This document shows, in pieces, positions 53,792-62,268 of a stretch of DNA of 64,000 bases. Position 1 is the first letter of the stretch. Every line of letters begins with the position of its first letter. Source of the DNA: Flavobacterium chungbukense (GTDB lineage: Bacteria > Bacteroidota > Bacteroidia > Flavobacteriales > Flavobacteriaceae); contig NZ_JAJGZV010000002.1 in assembly GCF_020805785.1 (NCBI RefSeq), positions 744,001-808,000 on the forward strand, given 5' to 3'. A program made the translations under genes and the position numbers. The notes beneath the pieces are model-generated. The model made no database searches and was not told the origin of the DNA. It was given only the letters and a program-made list of their open reading frames with translations.

Positions 53792-56700
53792 ATGAAAAAA
53801 GTATTCGCTAAAAAGTCTAGTACTTTTAGAATGCATTCAGTACTTGAAAAAAGCTTAAAAACGGCATTATTTTCATTGTTGTCTTTAAGTATTCAAGCAG
53901 CGACTGCAGCACCAATTAGTGAAATCGATTCAAACAAAACCAGTTTATTGGCATTTCAAAAAATTGTAAAAGGGAAAGTTGTAGACGAAAAAGGAACTCC
54001 GATCCCTGGAGTTAATGTTGTTATTAAAGGAAGCAAGACTGGCGTTCAAACTGATATGGATGGTAGTTTTACTATCGAAGTTCCAAACGCCTCAACAATT
54101 TTAGTGTTTTCATTTCTAGGAATGCAGGAACAGGAAGTTGCAGCAGGAAATTCTTCTTTAAAAGTTACAATGAAAGAAGCTGGACAACAGATGGACGAAG
54201 TAGTCGTTGTTGGATACAGCAAAGTTAAAAAGGAAAGTTTAACAGGATCACTTCAAACTTTAGACAACAAAAAAATTGTAGATATTACTACTCCTGCTGT
54301 AGAAAACATGCTGGCAGGAAAAGCTACAGGTGTTTTTGTAAACACAGGCGGCGGACAGCCTGGTTCTGTCGGAAAAATTATTATTCGCGGTAGAACAACT
54401 GTAAACGGAAGCACAGATCCTTTATGGGTTATTGATGGTGTTATTGTTGGAAATAGCTCTGGAAATATGAATCCAGCAGATATTGAAACACTTACTGTTC
54501 TTAAAGATGCCGCTTCTACAGCTGTTTACGGTTCCCAAGGTGCAAACGGAGTTATCGTTGTAACTACTAAAAGCGGTAAGAAAGGAAAACCAACTATTAG
54601 TTTTTCTGCAAGAACGGCAATGACAACAATCAACAACGGAAATTTTGATATTATGAATGGTGCAGAGTTATATGACTTGTATGATTCTTTTGCTAATAAA
54701 GAAGATTTCGAAAATGTTTGGTGGTGGACTCCAGAATTGAGAAACAAAAATTACGATTGGTGGGACAACGGAAGTAAAACTGGAATTGCAAACGACTACA
54801 ATTTATCGATTAGCGGAGGTGGTGACAACTTTAAAAGCTATGTTTCTCTTGGATATTACGATGAAACTGGTGCTATAAAAGGTTACGAATATAAAAAATA
54901 CAATGGTTTAATGAAGTTTGAGTACAAACCAAATACTTGGTTTACGTTACGTCCTCAAATAAACTTAACTAAAGAAACGACATTTGACCAACAGCATTCT
55001 GTAGGCGCTTTGTACGGAAACATGCCTTGGGACAGTCCTTATTTAGAGGATGGAACTTTGGTTGGAAATGCACCAAATCCGACTTGGGTAAATACAACAG
55101 GATCTAATTATTTGTATGATTTGCAGTGGAATTACGGTGAATCTGAAAGTTATACGGTTCGTGCCAACATGGATTTTGATATCAAATTTACAAATTGGCT
55201 GACTTATGCTTCTGTAAACAATTACATTTTCGGAAACTACAATTCAACTTACTATTCAGACCCTAGATCTTCATCTGGTGAAGCAGTTAAAGGAAGAATT
55301 GAGGATTATTTCAGCACTTACAACAGAGTATACAGTAACCAGCTTTTAAGATTCAATACTACTTTAGACAAACACAGCATCAATGCTGTTGCAGGTTATG
55401 AATGGAATGAATACAATTCTAAATATAGCAACGGAGTTGCAACTGGAATTCCGCCAGGAATCGTTGTTGCAGATGCTGCGGCAGTTCCAGAAAAAGTGGC
55501 AGGAGGAAGATCGCAATGGGCAGTTCAATCACTATTATCAAATATCAATTATTCTTATGACGATCGTTACTTAGCACAAGTTTCTTTCCGTCGTGACGGA
55601 GCATCAAACTTTGGAAAGAATGCACAATATGGAAATTTCTTTTCTGTAAGTGGTGGTTGGAATATTCATAAAGAAAGCTTTTTCCATGCCGATTTCATTA
55701 ATAATCTGAAATTGAAAGCAAGTTATGGTTCGGTCGGAAATAGACCAAACAGCTTATACCCTCACCTTCCATTATATTCTTTTTCACAAAGTTATAATGA
55801 AAATCCTGGAGCTTTAATTTCACAATTAGCAAATCCAGATTTAAGCTGGGAAAAAACATATACAGGCGATATTGGTTTGGATATCGGATTATTTAATCGC
55901 GTAAATATTACTTTAGATTATTACAATAAAAATACTTCTGATCTTTTATACAGAGTGCCTCTTCCGGGTGTAATTGGTGTAACGAGTATTTGGAGAAACG
56001 TTGGAGCAGTAAACAACAGAGGTTTTGAAGCATCGATAAATGTAGACATCATTAAAAATGATAATTTAAAATGGTCTGTTGATGCGAACATCGGTACCAA
56101 CAAAAATAAAGTAACGAGTCTTTACGGCGGTAAAACTCAGATTATTGTTGGAGACGGAAGCGGTATCGCAGGTTCTGCATCAAAACTGCTTACTCCAGGA
56201 ATGGATGTTGACAGCTGGTATTTAACAGAATGGGCGGGTGTAGATCCAGAAAATGGAAAACCGCAATGGTTTACAACAGATGCAAACGGAGCTCGTGTTA
56301 AAACCTACGACTATGCAGCAGCTTCTAAAAACCAAAAAGTTATAGGAGCTTATACACCTGACTTTTTTGGAGGTTTTTCTACCAATTTAAATTATAAGAA
56401 TTTCGATTTTGCAGCTATTTTCAGTTATTCTGTAGGCGGAGAAATTTACAACTATGCTCGAGCAGAATTTGATTCGGATGGAGCTTACACAGACCGCAAT
56501 CAAATGAATTTACATAGCGGCTGGAGCCGTTGGGAAAAACCTGGAGATATTGCTACGCATCCGCAAGCGATTTACAACAATCCAAGTAACTCCAACAAAG
56601 CTTCTTCTCGTTTCTTAGAAACAGGAACTTATCTTAAAATGAGAAGTATAACTCTTGGTTACAATATGCCGATTGAAAGTCTTAATATTTCAAATTTAAG

Positions 56701-56854
56701 ACTCTACATTGCTGGAGAAAATTTATTTACGATTACACATTATTCTGGAGTTGATCCTGAGATCCCGCCAATTAACGGTGCTATTTCTGGTGTTGCTACA
56801 CAGGTTTATCCTTCAACAAGAAAAGTGGTATTAGGACTTAACTTAACTCTTTAA
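53792..56854 (+). CDS. susC: SusC/RagA-type TonB-dependent outer-membrane receptor
   Basis: The 1020-residue protein has an N-terminal signal with a long lead (MKKVFAKKSSTFRMHSVLEKSLKTALFSLLSLSIQAATAA). The CarboxypepD_reg-like domain (about 54-125, KGKVVDEKGTPIPGVNV) and the TonB plug (about 135-260, DEVVVVGYSKVKKESLTGS) follow, then a beta barrel to the end. With the SusD partner it imports oligosaccharides across the outer membrane with TonB energy. Upstream operators suggest control by the LacI-like protein. It is followed after 10 bases by susD. Confidence 0.96.
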   Translation: MKKVFAKKSSTFRMHSVLEKSLKTALFSLLSLSIQAATAAPISEIDSNKTSLLAFQKIVKGKVVDEKGTPIPGVNVVIKGSKTGVQTDMDGSFTIEVPNASTILVFSFLGMQEQEVAAGNSSLKVTMKEAGQQMDEVVVVGYSKVKKESLTGSLQTLDNKKIVDITTPAVENMLAGKATGVFVNTGGGQPGSVGKIIIRGRTTVNGSTDPLWVIDGVIVGNSSGNMNPADIETLTVLKDAASTAVYGSQGANGVIVVTTKSGKKGKPTISFSARTAMTTINNGNFDIMNGAELYDLYDSFANKEDFENVWWWTPELRNKNYDWWDNGSKTGIANDYNLSISGGGDNFKSYVSLGYYDETGAIKGYEYKKYNGLMKFEYKPNTWFTLRPQINLTKETTFDQQHSVGALYGNMPWDSPYLEDGTLVGNAPNPTWVNTTGSNYLYDLQWNYGESESYTVRANMDFDIKFTNWLTYASVNNYIFGNYNSTYYSDPRSSSGEAVKGRIEDYFSTYNRVYSNQLLRFNTTLDKHSINAVAGYEWNEYNSKYSNGVATGIPPGIVVADAAAVPEKVAGGRSQWAVQSLLSNINYSYDDRYLAQVSFRRDGASNFGKNAQYGNFFSVSGGWNIHKESFFHADFINNLKLKASYGSVGNRPNSLYPHLPLYSFSQSYNENPGALISQLANPDLSWEKTYTGDIGLDIGLFNRVNITLDYYNKNTSDLLYRVPLPGVIGVTSIWRNVGAVNNRGFEASINVDIIKNDNLKWSVDANIGTNKNKVTSLYGGKTQIIVGDGSGIAGSASKLLTPGMDVDSWYLTEWAGVDPENGKPQWFTTDANGARVKTYDYAAASKNQKVIGAYTPDFFGGFSTNLNYKNFDFAAIFSYSVGGEIYNYARAEFDSDGAYTDRNQMNLHSGWSRWEKPGDIATHPQAIYNNPSNSNKASSRFLETGTYLKMRSITLGYNMPIESLNISNLRLYIAGENLFTITHYSGVDPEIPPINGAISGVATQVYPSTRKVVLGLNLTL

Positions 56855-56864
56855 AAACAAAATC

Positions 56865-58562
56865 ATGAAAAAGATATTTCTATTATTTACAGCAATTAGT
56901 TTCCTGTCTTCATGTGAGTTAGACAGAGAACCATTTGATTCTTATACACAAGACAAAATTCAGGAAGATAAAGAAGCTTCTATTGAAGTTTTACTAAACG
57001 GATGTTATGCACAGCTTAAAGGCTGGTCTGACGTTATGCACAGAGTTGGCGAATATCCTGGGGACAACATTATGATTAGAGGAACTTCTACTGATGCTTT
57101 TTATTCGTTTATTTCGTACCAGCATGTTACTAATAATGGTCGTCTGTCTGTTTTTTGGAATAACAGTTATAAAATAATCTCGCAATCAAGTGATTTAATT
57201 AAAATTATCAAAGAAGGAGAAAGCGACGCTGTAGACCAGCAATTAGGTGAAGCGTATTATTTGAGAGGTATGATTTACTTTTATTTAGGAAAAACATACG
57301 GAAGACCTTACGCACAATCTCCTGAAACCAATTTGGGTGTTCCGATTGTAAATGGTCTGCCTGCAGATTTAAACAATCTGACTTTACCAGATCGCTCAAC
57401 TGTAAAAGATACATACGCACAAGCAATCAATGATTTGAAAAAAGCAGAAACTTTAATGAATGCGGATAAAACTGCCGCTTATGCAACGAAAGAAGCAGCT
57501 CAAGCAATGCTTTCTAGAATTTATTTATATATGAGCGGTACGTATCAAACGCCAAATCAAGAATATGCAACGCAGTCTATCGAATATTCAAATAAAGTAA
57601 TTGCAAGTGGTCGTTACAGTTTATTAAGCCGTGCAAGCTTTATGAAATATAATACTTACGCTCCTGACGCTCCAGAACAAACAGAAACCATTTTTGCAGT
57701 AAAGCAAGTTGCTTCTGAATTCTCTGGCTTCGATCACTATTACGGAATTGGCGGTATGTATGCCAACATTCAAGGTCAAGGTTGGGGAGAAATGTATGCG
57801 AGTGCTGAGTATTTAGATTTGCTTAGAAAAGCTGGAGGAAAAAATGATGCACGCTGGGCTTTTATTGATCCGCAATATGCAACAGATGCAGCAGGAAATA
57901 AAACAGAGGCTTTCCGTTTTATCTATGATGTCTTTAACGCAGGAGGAACTCAAACGGGATACAACTACATGCAGCAACCTTTAAAACGTAATCCTGATGG
58001 TTCATTTTTCATAACGATCGGAACTACTAATTACAATTTGACAACTGTAAATGCTACCGAAAATCAGTATTCAATTGTATATGAAGGTAAAACTTACACT
58101 GGCGAAAAAGATTATATGATGCTTTTAAATCGTGTATATCCAATGTACTACATTACAAAATGTTCTCTTCAGGATAATGACTCGCACTTACACTCTCCTA
58201 TCATTTCAAGATTGGCAGAAATGTACTTGAATCTTGCTGAAGCTTACGCTAAAAAAGGAGATTATAGCAATGCCTTAACCAATTTGAATAAGGTTCGCGA
58301 AAGAGCTATTGTTGGCGGAGGTTACACTTCTTTAAACAGTACAAATGCTGTACAAAGAATTGATGAAGAACGTCAATTGGAACTTGCGTTTGAAGCACAT
58401 CGTGGTTATGATGTTTACAGAAACGGACAAACTATGACACGTCGTTATCCAGGTCCGCATTTGCCAATGAACGATGTTCCTGCAACAAGTTTACGAGTGG
58501 TACAATACATTCCGCAATCAGAAATTAATGCTTATCCGGGTACTTTGACCCAAAACCCATAA
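56865..58562 (+). CDS. susD: SusD/RagB-type surface glycan-binding lipoprotein
   Basis: The 565-residue lipoprotein has a signal ending LSSC (Cys 17) and tetratricopeptide-like helices of the SusD fold (AEMYLNLAEAYAKKGDYSNALTNLNKVRERA; typical C-terminal RQLELAFEAHRGYDVYR). It caps the SusC barrel and binds glycan. The gene is co-transcribed with susC and precedes the DUF3472 gene by 93 bases with a small hairpin between. Confidence 0.95.
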   Translation: MKKIFLLFTAISFLSSCELDREPFDSYTQDKIQEDKEASIEVLLNGCYAQLKGWSDVMHRVGEYPGDNIMIRGTSTDAFYSFISYQHVTNNGRLSVFWNNSYKIISQSSDLIKIIKEGESDAVDQQLGEAYYLRGMIYFYLGKTYGRPYAQSPETNLGVPIVNGLPADLNNLTLPDRSTVKDTYAQAINDLKKAETLMNADKTAAYATKEAAQAMLSRIYLYMSGTYQTPNQEYATQSIEYSNKVIASGRYSLLSRASFMKYNTYAPDAPEQTETIFAVKQVASEFSGFDHYYGIGGMYANIQGQGWGEMYASAEYLDLLRKAGGKNDARWAFIDPQYATDAAGNKTEAFRFIYDVFNAGGTQTGYNYMQQPLKRNPDGSFFITIGTTNYNLTTVNATENQYSIVYEGKTYTGEKDYMMLLNRVYPMYYITKCSLQDNDSHLHSPIISRLAEMYLNLAEAYAKKGDYSNALTNLNKVRERAIVGGGYTSLNSTNAVQRIDEERQLELAFEAHRGYDVYRNGQTMTRRYPGPHLPMNDVPATSLRVVQYIPQSEINAYPGTLTQNP

Positions 58563-58593
58563 TCGTTTTAGATTTGTTTATTGTTTTTAACAG

Positions 58594-58621
58594 CCTCTCT
58601 AGTTGTAAAAAATTAGAGAGG
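58594..58621 (+). terminator. Weak hairpin after susD
   Basis: An 8-bp stem (58594-58601 with 58614-58621) lies 31 bases after the susD stop. It is followed by TTT and then A-rich sequence without a proper T-run, so it is at most a partial terminator or an mRNA-stabilising hairpin. Confidence 0.4.
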
Positions 58622-58655
58622 TTTAAAAAAAAAGTTAATCACTCAATACTTACTA

Positions 58656-59978
58656 ATGAAAAATTTACTTTATCTAATTTTAGCTTTTTCACTTGTATCA
58701 TTCTCTTGTACCGACCACAGCGAAAGTGGTTTAGAAAATAACGAAATAGAAAATCCTAAAACATCCATTTCTTTACCATTGGCAGGAAATGCATACAGTT
58801 CTAAACATCTAGAAGACAATAATACGATTACAGACAACGGCATTGAGAATTGGAAAAATACTGACGAAACCTTTACCGTTTATTTCAGAATTTTCAAACC
58901 GGGAACTTTTCAGATTTCTGTTGAAGAATCTGTTGAAGTTTACGGAAAATCAGAGCTTGAATTTTCGATTAATAATGAAGCTAAAAAAGTAACTTTCAAT
59001 ACTTCAAAGAAAGCAGTTGTAATTGGAAATTGGAAAATCAACCAGGAAGGTTATGTTGCACTGAAAATAAAAGGAATTAGTAAAAATGGTGATCGTTTTC
59101 CATCCATCAATAGATTAAAAATTTCCAGCGCTGATTACGACGGAAAAATCTCTTACGTTCCAAATAACGAAGGTAATTTTTATCATTGGGGGCGTCGCGG
59201 TCCATCTGTTCACTTAAACTATCCAGTTCCAGAAAACATAAATGCAGAATGGTTTTACAACGAGATTACTGTTCCTGAAAATGAAGATAAAATTGGTTCT
59301 TATTTTATGGCAAATGGTTTTGGAGAAGGTTATTTCGGAATTCAAGTAAATTCTGCAACCGAAAGAAGAGTTTTATTTTCTGTTTGGAGTCCGTTTAATA
59401 CCGATGATCCAAACAGTATTCCTGAATCACACAAAATAAAAATGCTTAAAAAGGGTGAAAATGTTCATACCGGAGAATTTGGAAATGAGGGCTCTGGCGG
59501 ACAAAGCTACTTAAAGTACAATTGGAAATCTGGCACGACCTATAAATTCCTGCTTAAAGGATCACCAAACGGAGATAATACAACAACCTATACCGCTTAT
59601 TTTTTCGCTCCAGAATTAAATAAATGGATGCTGATTGCCAGTTTTAAACGCCCAGAAACGAATACTTATTTAAAAAGATTTCACTCGTTCTTAGAAAATT
59701 TTATTCCAGAACAAGGCGATTTATCTCGTAAAGTTTCATTCAACAATCAATGGATCTGCGATGAAAAAGGGAACTGGACAGAAATTAATACTGCACGATT
59801 TACCAATGACAATACAGGAGCTAAAGAATATCGTATGGATTTTGCTGGTGGAGCTGAAGAGGGCTCTTTCTATTTAAAAAATGGAGGTTTTTTTAATAAT
59901 TATACAACACCAAAAACTAACTTTACAAGACCGATGGCCAATAAAAAGCCCGAAATAAATTTTAATAATTTACCGTAA
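58656..59978 (+). CDS. DUF3472 (with DUF5077-like N-part) lipoprotein
   Basis: The 440-residue lipoprotein has a signal ending VSFSC (Cys 18). Residues about 35-165 look like a DUF5077 beta-sandwich and about 180-430 like DUF3472 (GRRGPSVHLNYPVPENINAEWFYNEITVPE near residue 180, MLKKGENVHTGEFGNEGSGGQSYLKY). Both are found in Bacteroidota polysaccharide loci, usually with unknown activity. It is surface- or periplasm-located by its lipobox. The role here is linked to the SusCD substrate by position. Confidence 0.8.
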   Translation: MKNLLYLILAFSLVSFSCTDHSESGLENNEIENPKTSISLPLAGNAYSSKHLEDNNTITDNGIENWKNTDETFTVYFRIFKPGTFQISVEESVEVYGKSELEFSINNEAKKVTFNTSKKAVVIGNWKINQEGYVALKIKGISKNGDRFPSINRLKISSADYDGKISYVPNNEGNFYHWGRRGPSVHLNYPVPENINAEWFYNEITVPENEDKIGSYFMANGFGEGYFGIQVNSATERRVLFSVWSPFNTDDPNSIPESHKIKMLKKGENVHTGEFGNEGSGGQSYLKYNWKSGTTYKFLLKGSPNGDNTTTYTAYFFAPELNKWMLIASFKRPETNTYLKRFHSFLENFIPEQGDLSRKVSFNNQWICDEKGNWTEINTARFTNDNTGAKEYRMDFAGGAEEGSFYLKNGGFFNNYTTPKTNFTRPMANKKPEINFNNLP

Positions 59979-60010
59979 TACATTTTAAGATTAAGCTTAA
60001 TTTTCTTTTC

Positions 60011-60067
60011 ACCATTAAGTAATTAAGTAATTTAAGCCAAGCTTTATGAACTTAATTTCTTAATGGT
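60011..60067. repeat. Inverted repeat ACCATTAAG ... CTTAATGGT
   Basis: Perfect 9-bp arms (60011-60019 and 60059-60067) enclose AT-rich text with several TTAAG/CTTAA motifs. It lies between DUF3472 and GH109 and looks like a dispersed repeat, not a terminator. Confidence 0.5.
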
Positions 60068-60143
60068 AGAAAGACTCAAAAAATAAAAATTTCAGTATTT
60101 CCGATAGTATAAAAGCTATCAAAACATTTAAAACAAATTAACT

Positions 60144-61523
60144 ATGAAAACCAGTAATTTAAAATTCATTTTGGCCGCATGCATTATGTTGTGGGGAACA
60201 TTTGCATCGGCTCAAATGATAAAAACAAAAACTCCAGCACGCGCTAAAGGTCAAACCGATGTTTTAAGATTAGCTGCACCAGCGATTCCAACTGTTCGTG
60301 TTGCTTTTATCGGACTAGGTATGCGCGGTCCAGGAGCTGTAGAACGTATGACACATATTCCAGGTGTTGAAATTGTTGCATTATGCGACATGACACAAGA
60401 AAATACTTCAAAGTCAAATGAAATTTTAACTAAAGCTGGATTTCCAAAAGCACAGGAATTTTACGGAGACGAAAATGCTTGGAGAAAAGTAACCGCTTTA
60501 CCAAACGTAGATTTGGTTTACGTGGCAACAGACTGGCTTCATCATGCTTCAATTGGTGTTCAGGCTATGAAGGACGGAAAACACGTTGCTATTGAAGTTC
60601 CAGGTGCTTTGACTATGAAAGAAATCTGGGAACTTATCGATACTTCTGAAAAAACTCGTAAACATTGCATGCAATTAGAAAACTGCGTTTACGATTTCTT
60701 CGAATTAACTACTTTAAACATGGCACAACAAGGCGTTTTTGGAGAAATTCTTCACGCTGAAGGTTCTTACATTCACGGTTTACAGCCTTTTTGGGGAGAA
60801 TACTGGAACAACTGGAGAATGGATTACAACATCAAACACCGTGGAGATGTTTATGCCACTCACGGAATGGGACCAGCTTGTCAGGCTTTAAACATTCACC
60901 GTGGAGACAAAATGAATTTCTTGGTTTCTATGGATACAAAAGCGGTTGGAAATCCCGCTTACATCAAAGAAAAATCTGGAAAAGAAATAAAGGATTTTAG
61001 AAACGGAGATCATACAATGACCATGATTCGTACCGAAAATGGAAAAACAATCCAAATTCAGCATGACGTAACTTCTCCTCGTCCATATAGCAGAATGTAC
61101 CAATTGAGCGGTACAAAAGGTTTTGCTAACAAATATCCATTAGAAGGTTATGCTTTAGACGGGAAAGAGTTAAGCGATGATGTAAAACCAAATCACGAAA
61201 AATTAAGCGCACACTCTTTTGTTCCTGCAGATGTTAAAAAAGCGTTGATGGAAAAATACAAACATCCAATTGCAAAAGGCATTGAAGAGCAAGCTAAAAA
61301 AGTCGGAGGTCACGGTGGTATGGATTTTATTATGGATTACCGATTAATCTACTGCCTTCAAAAAGGACTTCCTTTAGATATGGATGTCTATGATTTGGCA
61401 GAATGGTCTTGCCTTGGTCCGTTAACTGAAATTTCATTAGACAACAATTCTGCTCCTGTTGAAATACCAGATTTCACTCGAGGCGGATGGAATAAATTGA
61501 AAAAATTAGAGTTTTCAGAATAA
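60144..61523 (+). CDS. GH109-type exported oxidoreductase-fold glycosidase (alpha-N-acetylgalactosaminidase family)
   Basis: The 459-residue protein has a Sec signal (to FASAQ) and a Gfo/Idh/MocA NAD-binding fold (VRVAFIGLGMRGPGAVERM near residue 55). GH109 features are YVATDWLHH, NCVYDFFELTTLNMAQQGVFGE and the C-terminal GHGGMDFIMDYRLIYCLQKGLPLDMDVYDLAEWSCLGPLTEIS. Known GH109 enzymes remove alpha-linked terminal GalNAc by an NAD-dependent elimination-type mechanism. Placement behind SusCD fits an N-acetylgalactosamine glycan such as mucin-type or blood-group-like chains; the real substrate is not shown. Confidence 0.9.
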   Translation: MKTSNLKFILAACIMLWGTFASAQMIKTKTPARAKGQTDVLRLAAPAIPTVRVAFIGLGMRGPGAVERMTHIPGVEIVALCDMTQENTSKSNEILTKAGFPKAQEFYGDENAWRKVTALPNVDLVYVATDWLHHASIGVQAMKDGKHVAIEVPGALTMKEIWELIDTSEKTRKHCMQLENCVYDFFELTTLNMAQQGVFGEILHAEGSYIHGLQPFWGEYWNNWRMDYNIKHRGDVYATHGMGPACQALNIHRGDKMNFLVSMDTKAVGNPAYIKEKSGKEIKDFRNGDHTMTMIRTENGKTIQIQHDVTSPRPYSRMYQLSGTKGFANKYPLEGYALDGKELSDDVKPNHEKLSAHSFVPADVKKALMEKYKHPIAKGIEEQAKKVGGHGGMDFIMDYRLIYCLQKGLPLDMDVYDLAEWSCLGPLTEISLDNNSAPVEIPDFTRGGWNKLKKLEFSE

Positions 61524-61650
61524 ATATTGGTTAGTTAAAGAAGACAAGAGGGCGACGTTAAAAATTGCTCTCTTGTCTGTTTTTAAACTATTTGTAAAAT
61601 CAAAAGACAAGCATAAAAGGCATATTCTTTGAAAATATGTTTTTTTACAA

Positions 61651-61810
61651 AGCTCCGGAGGAGCAAAATATTTATAGTAAAGAATAGATGCATACAATTT
61701 AAAGCTCCAGCGGAGCGACATATTTTTAATCTAAAATTTATGTCGCTCCGCTGGAGCTTTTTCTCATTTGTCTTGTTTAAATTCTATAAATATTTTGCTC
61801 CTCCGGAGCT
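61651..61810. repeat. Two nested perfect palindromes of the GCTCCxxxGGAGC family
   Basis: The outer arms (61651-61677 and 61784-61810) are a perfect 27-bp inverted repeat starting AGCTCCGGAGGAGC. The inner arms (61701-61722 and 61739-61760) are a perfect 22-bp inverted repeat with core GCTCCAGCGGAGCGACAT. Inner and outer arms are related to each other. The region is gene-free and GC-rich compared with its surroundings. Confidence 0.9.
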
Positions 61811-61818
61811 TACAAAAA

Positions 61819-61841
61819 GAGCTGTCTTTTTGAGACAGCTC
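61819..61841. terminator. Terminator between GH109 region and OsmC
   Basis: A 9-bp stem GAGCTGTCT (61819-61827) pairs with 61833-61841. T-runs follow on both strands, so it can end the leftward OsmC unit and stop rightward reading. Confidence 0.8.
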
Positions 61842-61866
61842 CTTTTTTAATTATTAAAATAAAAAA

Positions 61867-62268
61867 TTAATTCCAATTGAATGTAATTTTCTTTTCAATT
61901 TCACTACTTAAACTCAAAAATACTGGACAAGTCATTGCAGCACGTTCTAGAATAGTTCTGCTTTTTTCATCAGCTACGCCTTGCATTTCAAATATAATTT
62001 CGATTGCGCCAATTCTTCTTGGTTCTGCATTCATGATTTTTGTCACTGCTGCGGTAGAGCCAACGAAATCTACTTCTAAATCGCGGGCTTTGATTCCCAT
62101 AATAGTCATCATACAGCTTGCCAAAGCATTTGCTACTGTATCTGTTGGAGAAAAAGCCTCGCCTTTTCCGTTATTATCTAATGGTGCATCAGAAATGATT
62201 TCGCTTCCTGATTGCACATGAATTGATTTTGTTCTTAAATCGCCTAAATAGGTTACTTTTGATGTCAT
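61867..62268 (-). CDS. OsmC/Ohr-family peroxiredoxin-like protein
   Basis: The 133-residue protein has the OsmC features: Cys in ANALASCMMTIMG (about residue 53) and Cys in ERAAMTCPVFLSL (about residue 114). Such proteins reduce organic hydroperoxides with thiols. The start (ATG at 62268) shares one base with the stop of the upstream LysM gene, so the two are translationally coupled. Confidence 0.9.
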   Translation of the reverse strand: MTSKVTYLGDLRTKSIHVQSGSEIISDAPLDNNGKGEAFSPTDTVANALASCMMTIMGIKARDLEVDFVGSTAAVTKIMNAEPRRIGAIEIIFEMQGVADEKSRTILERAAMTCPVFLSLSSEIEKKITFNWN

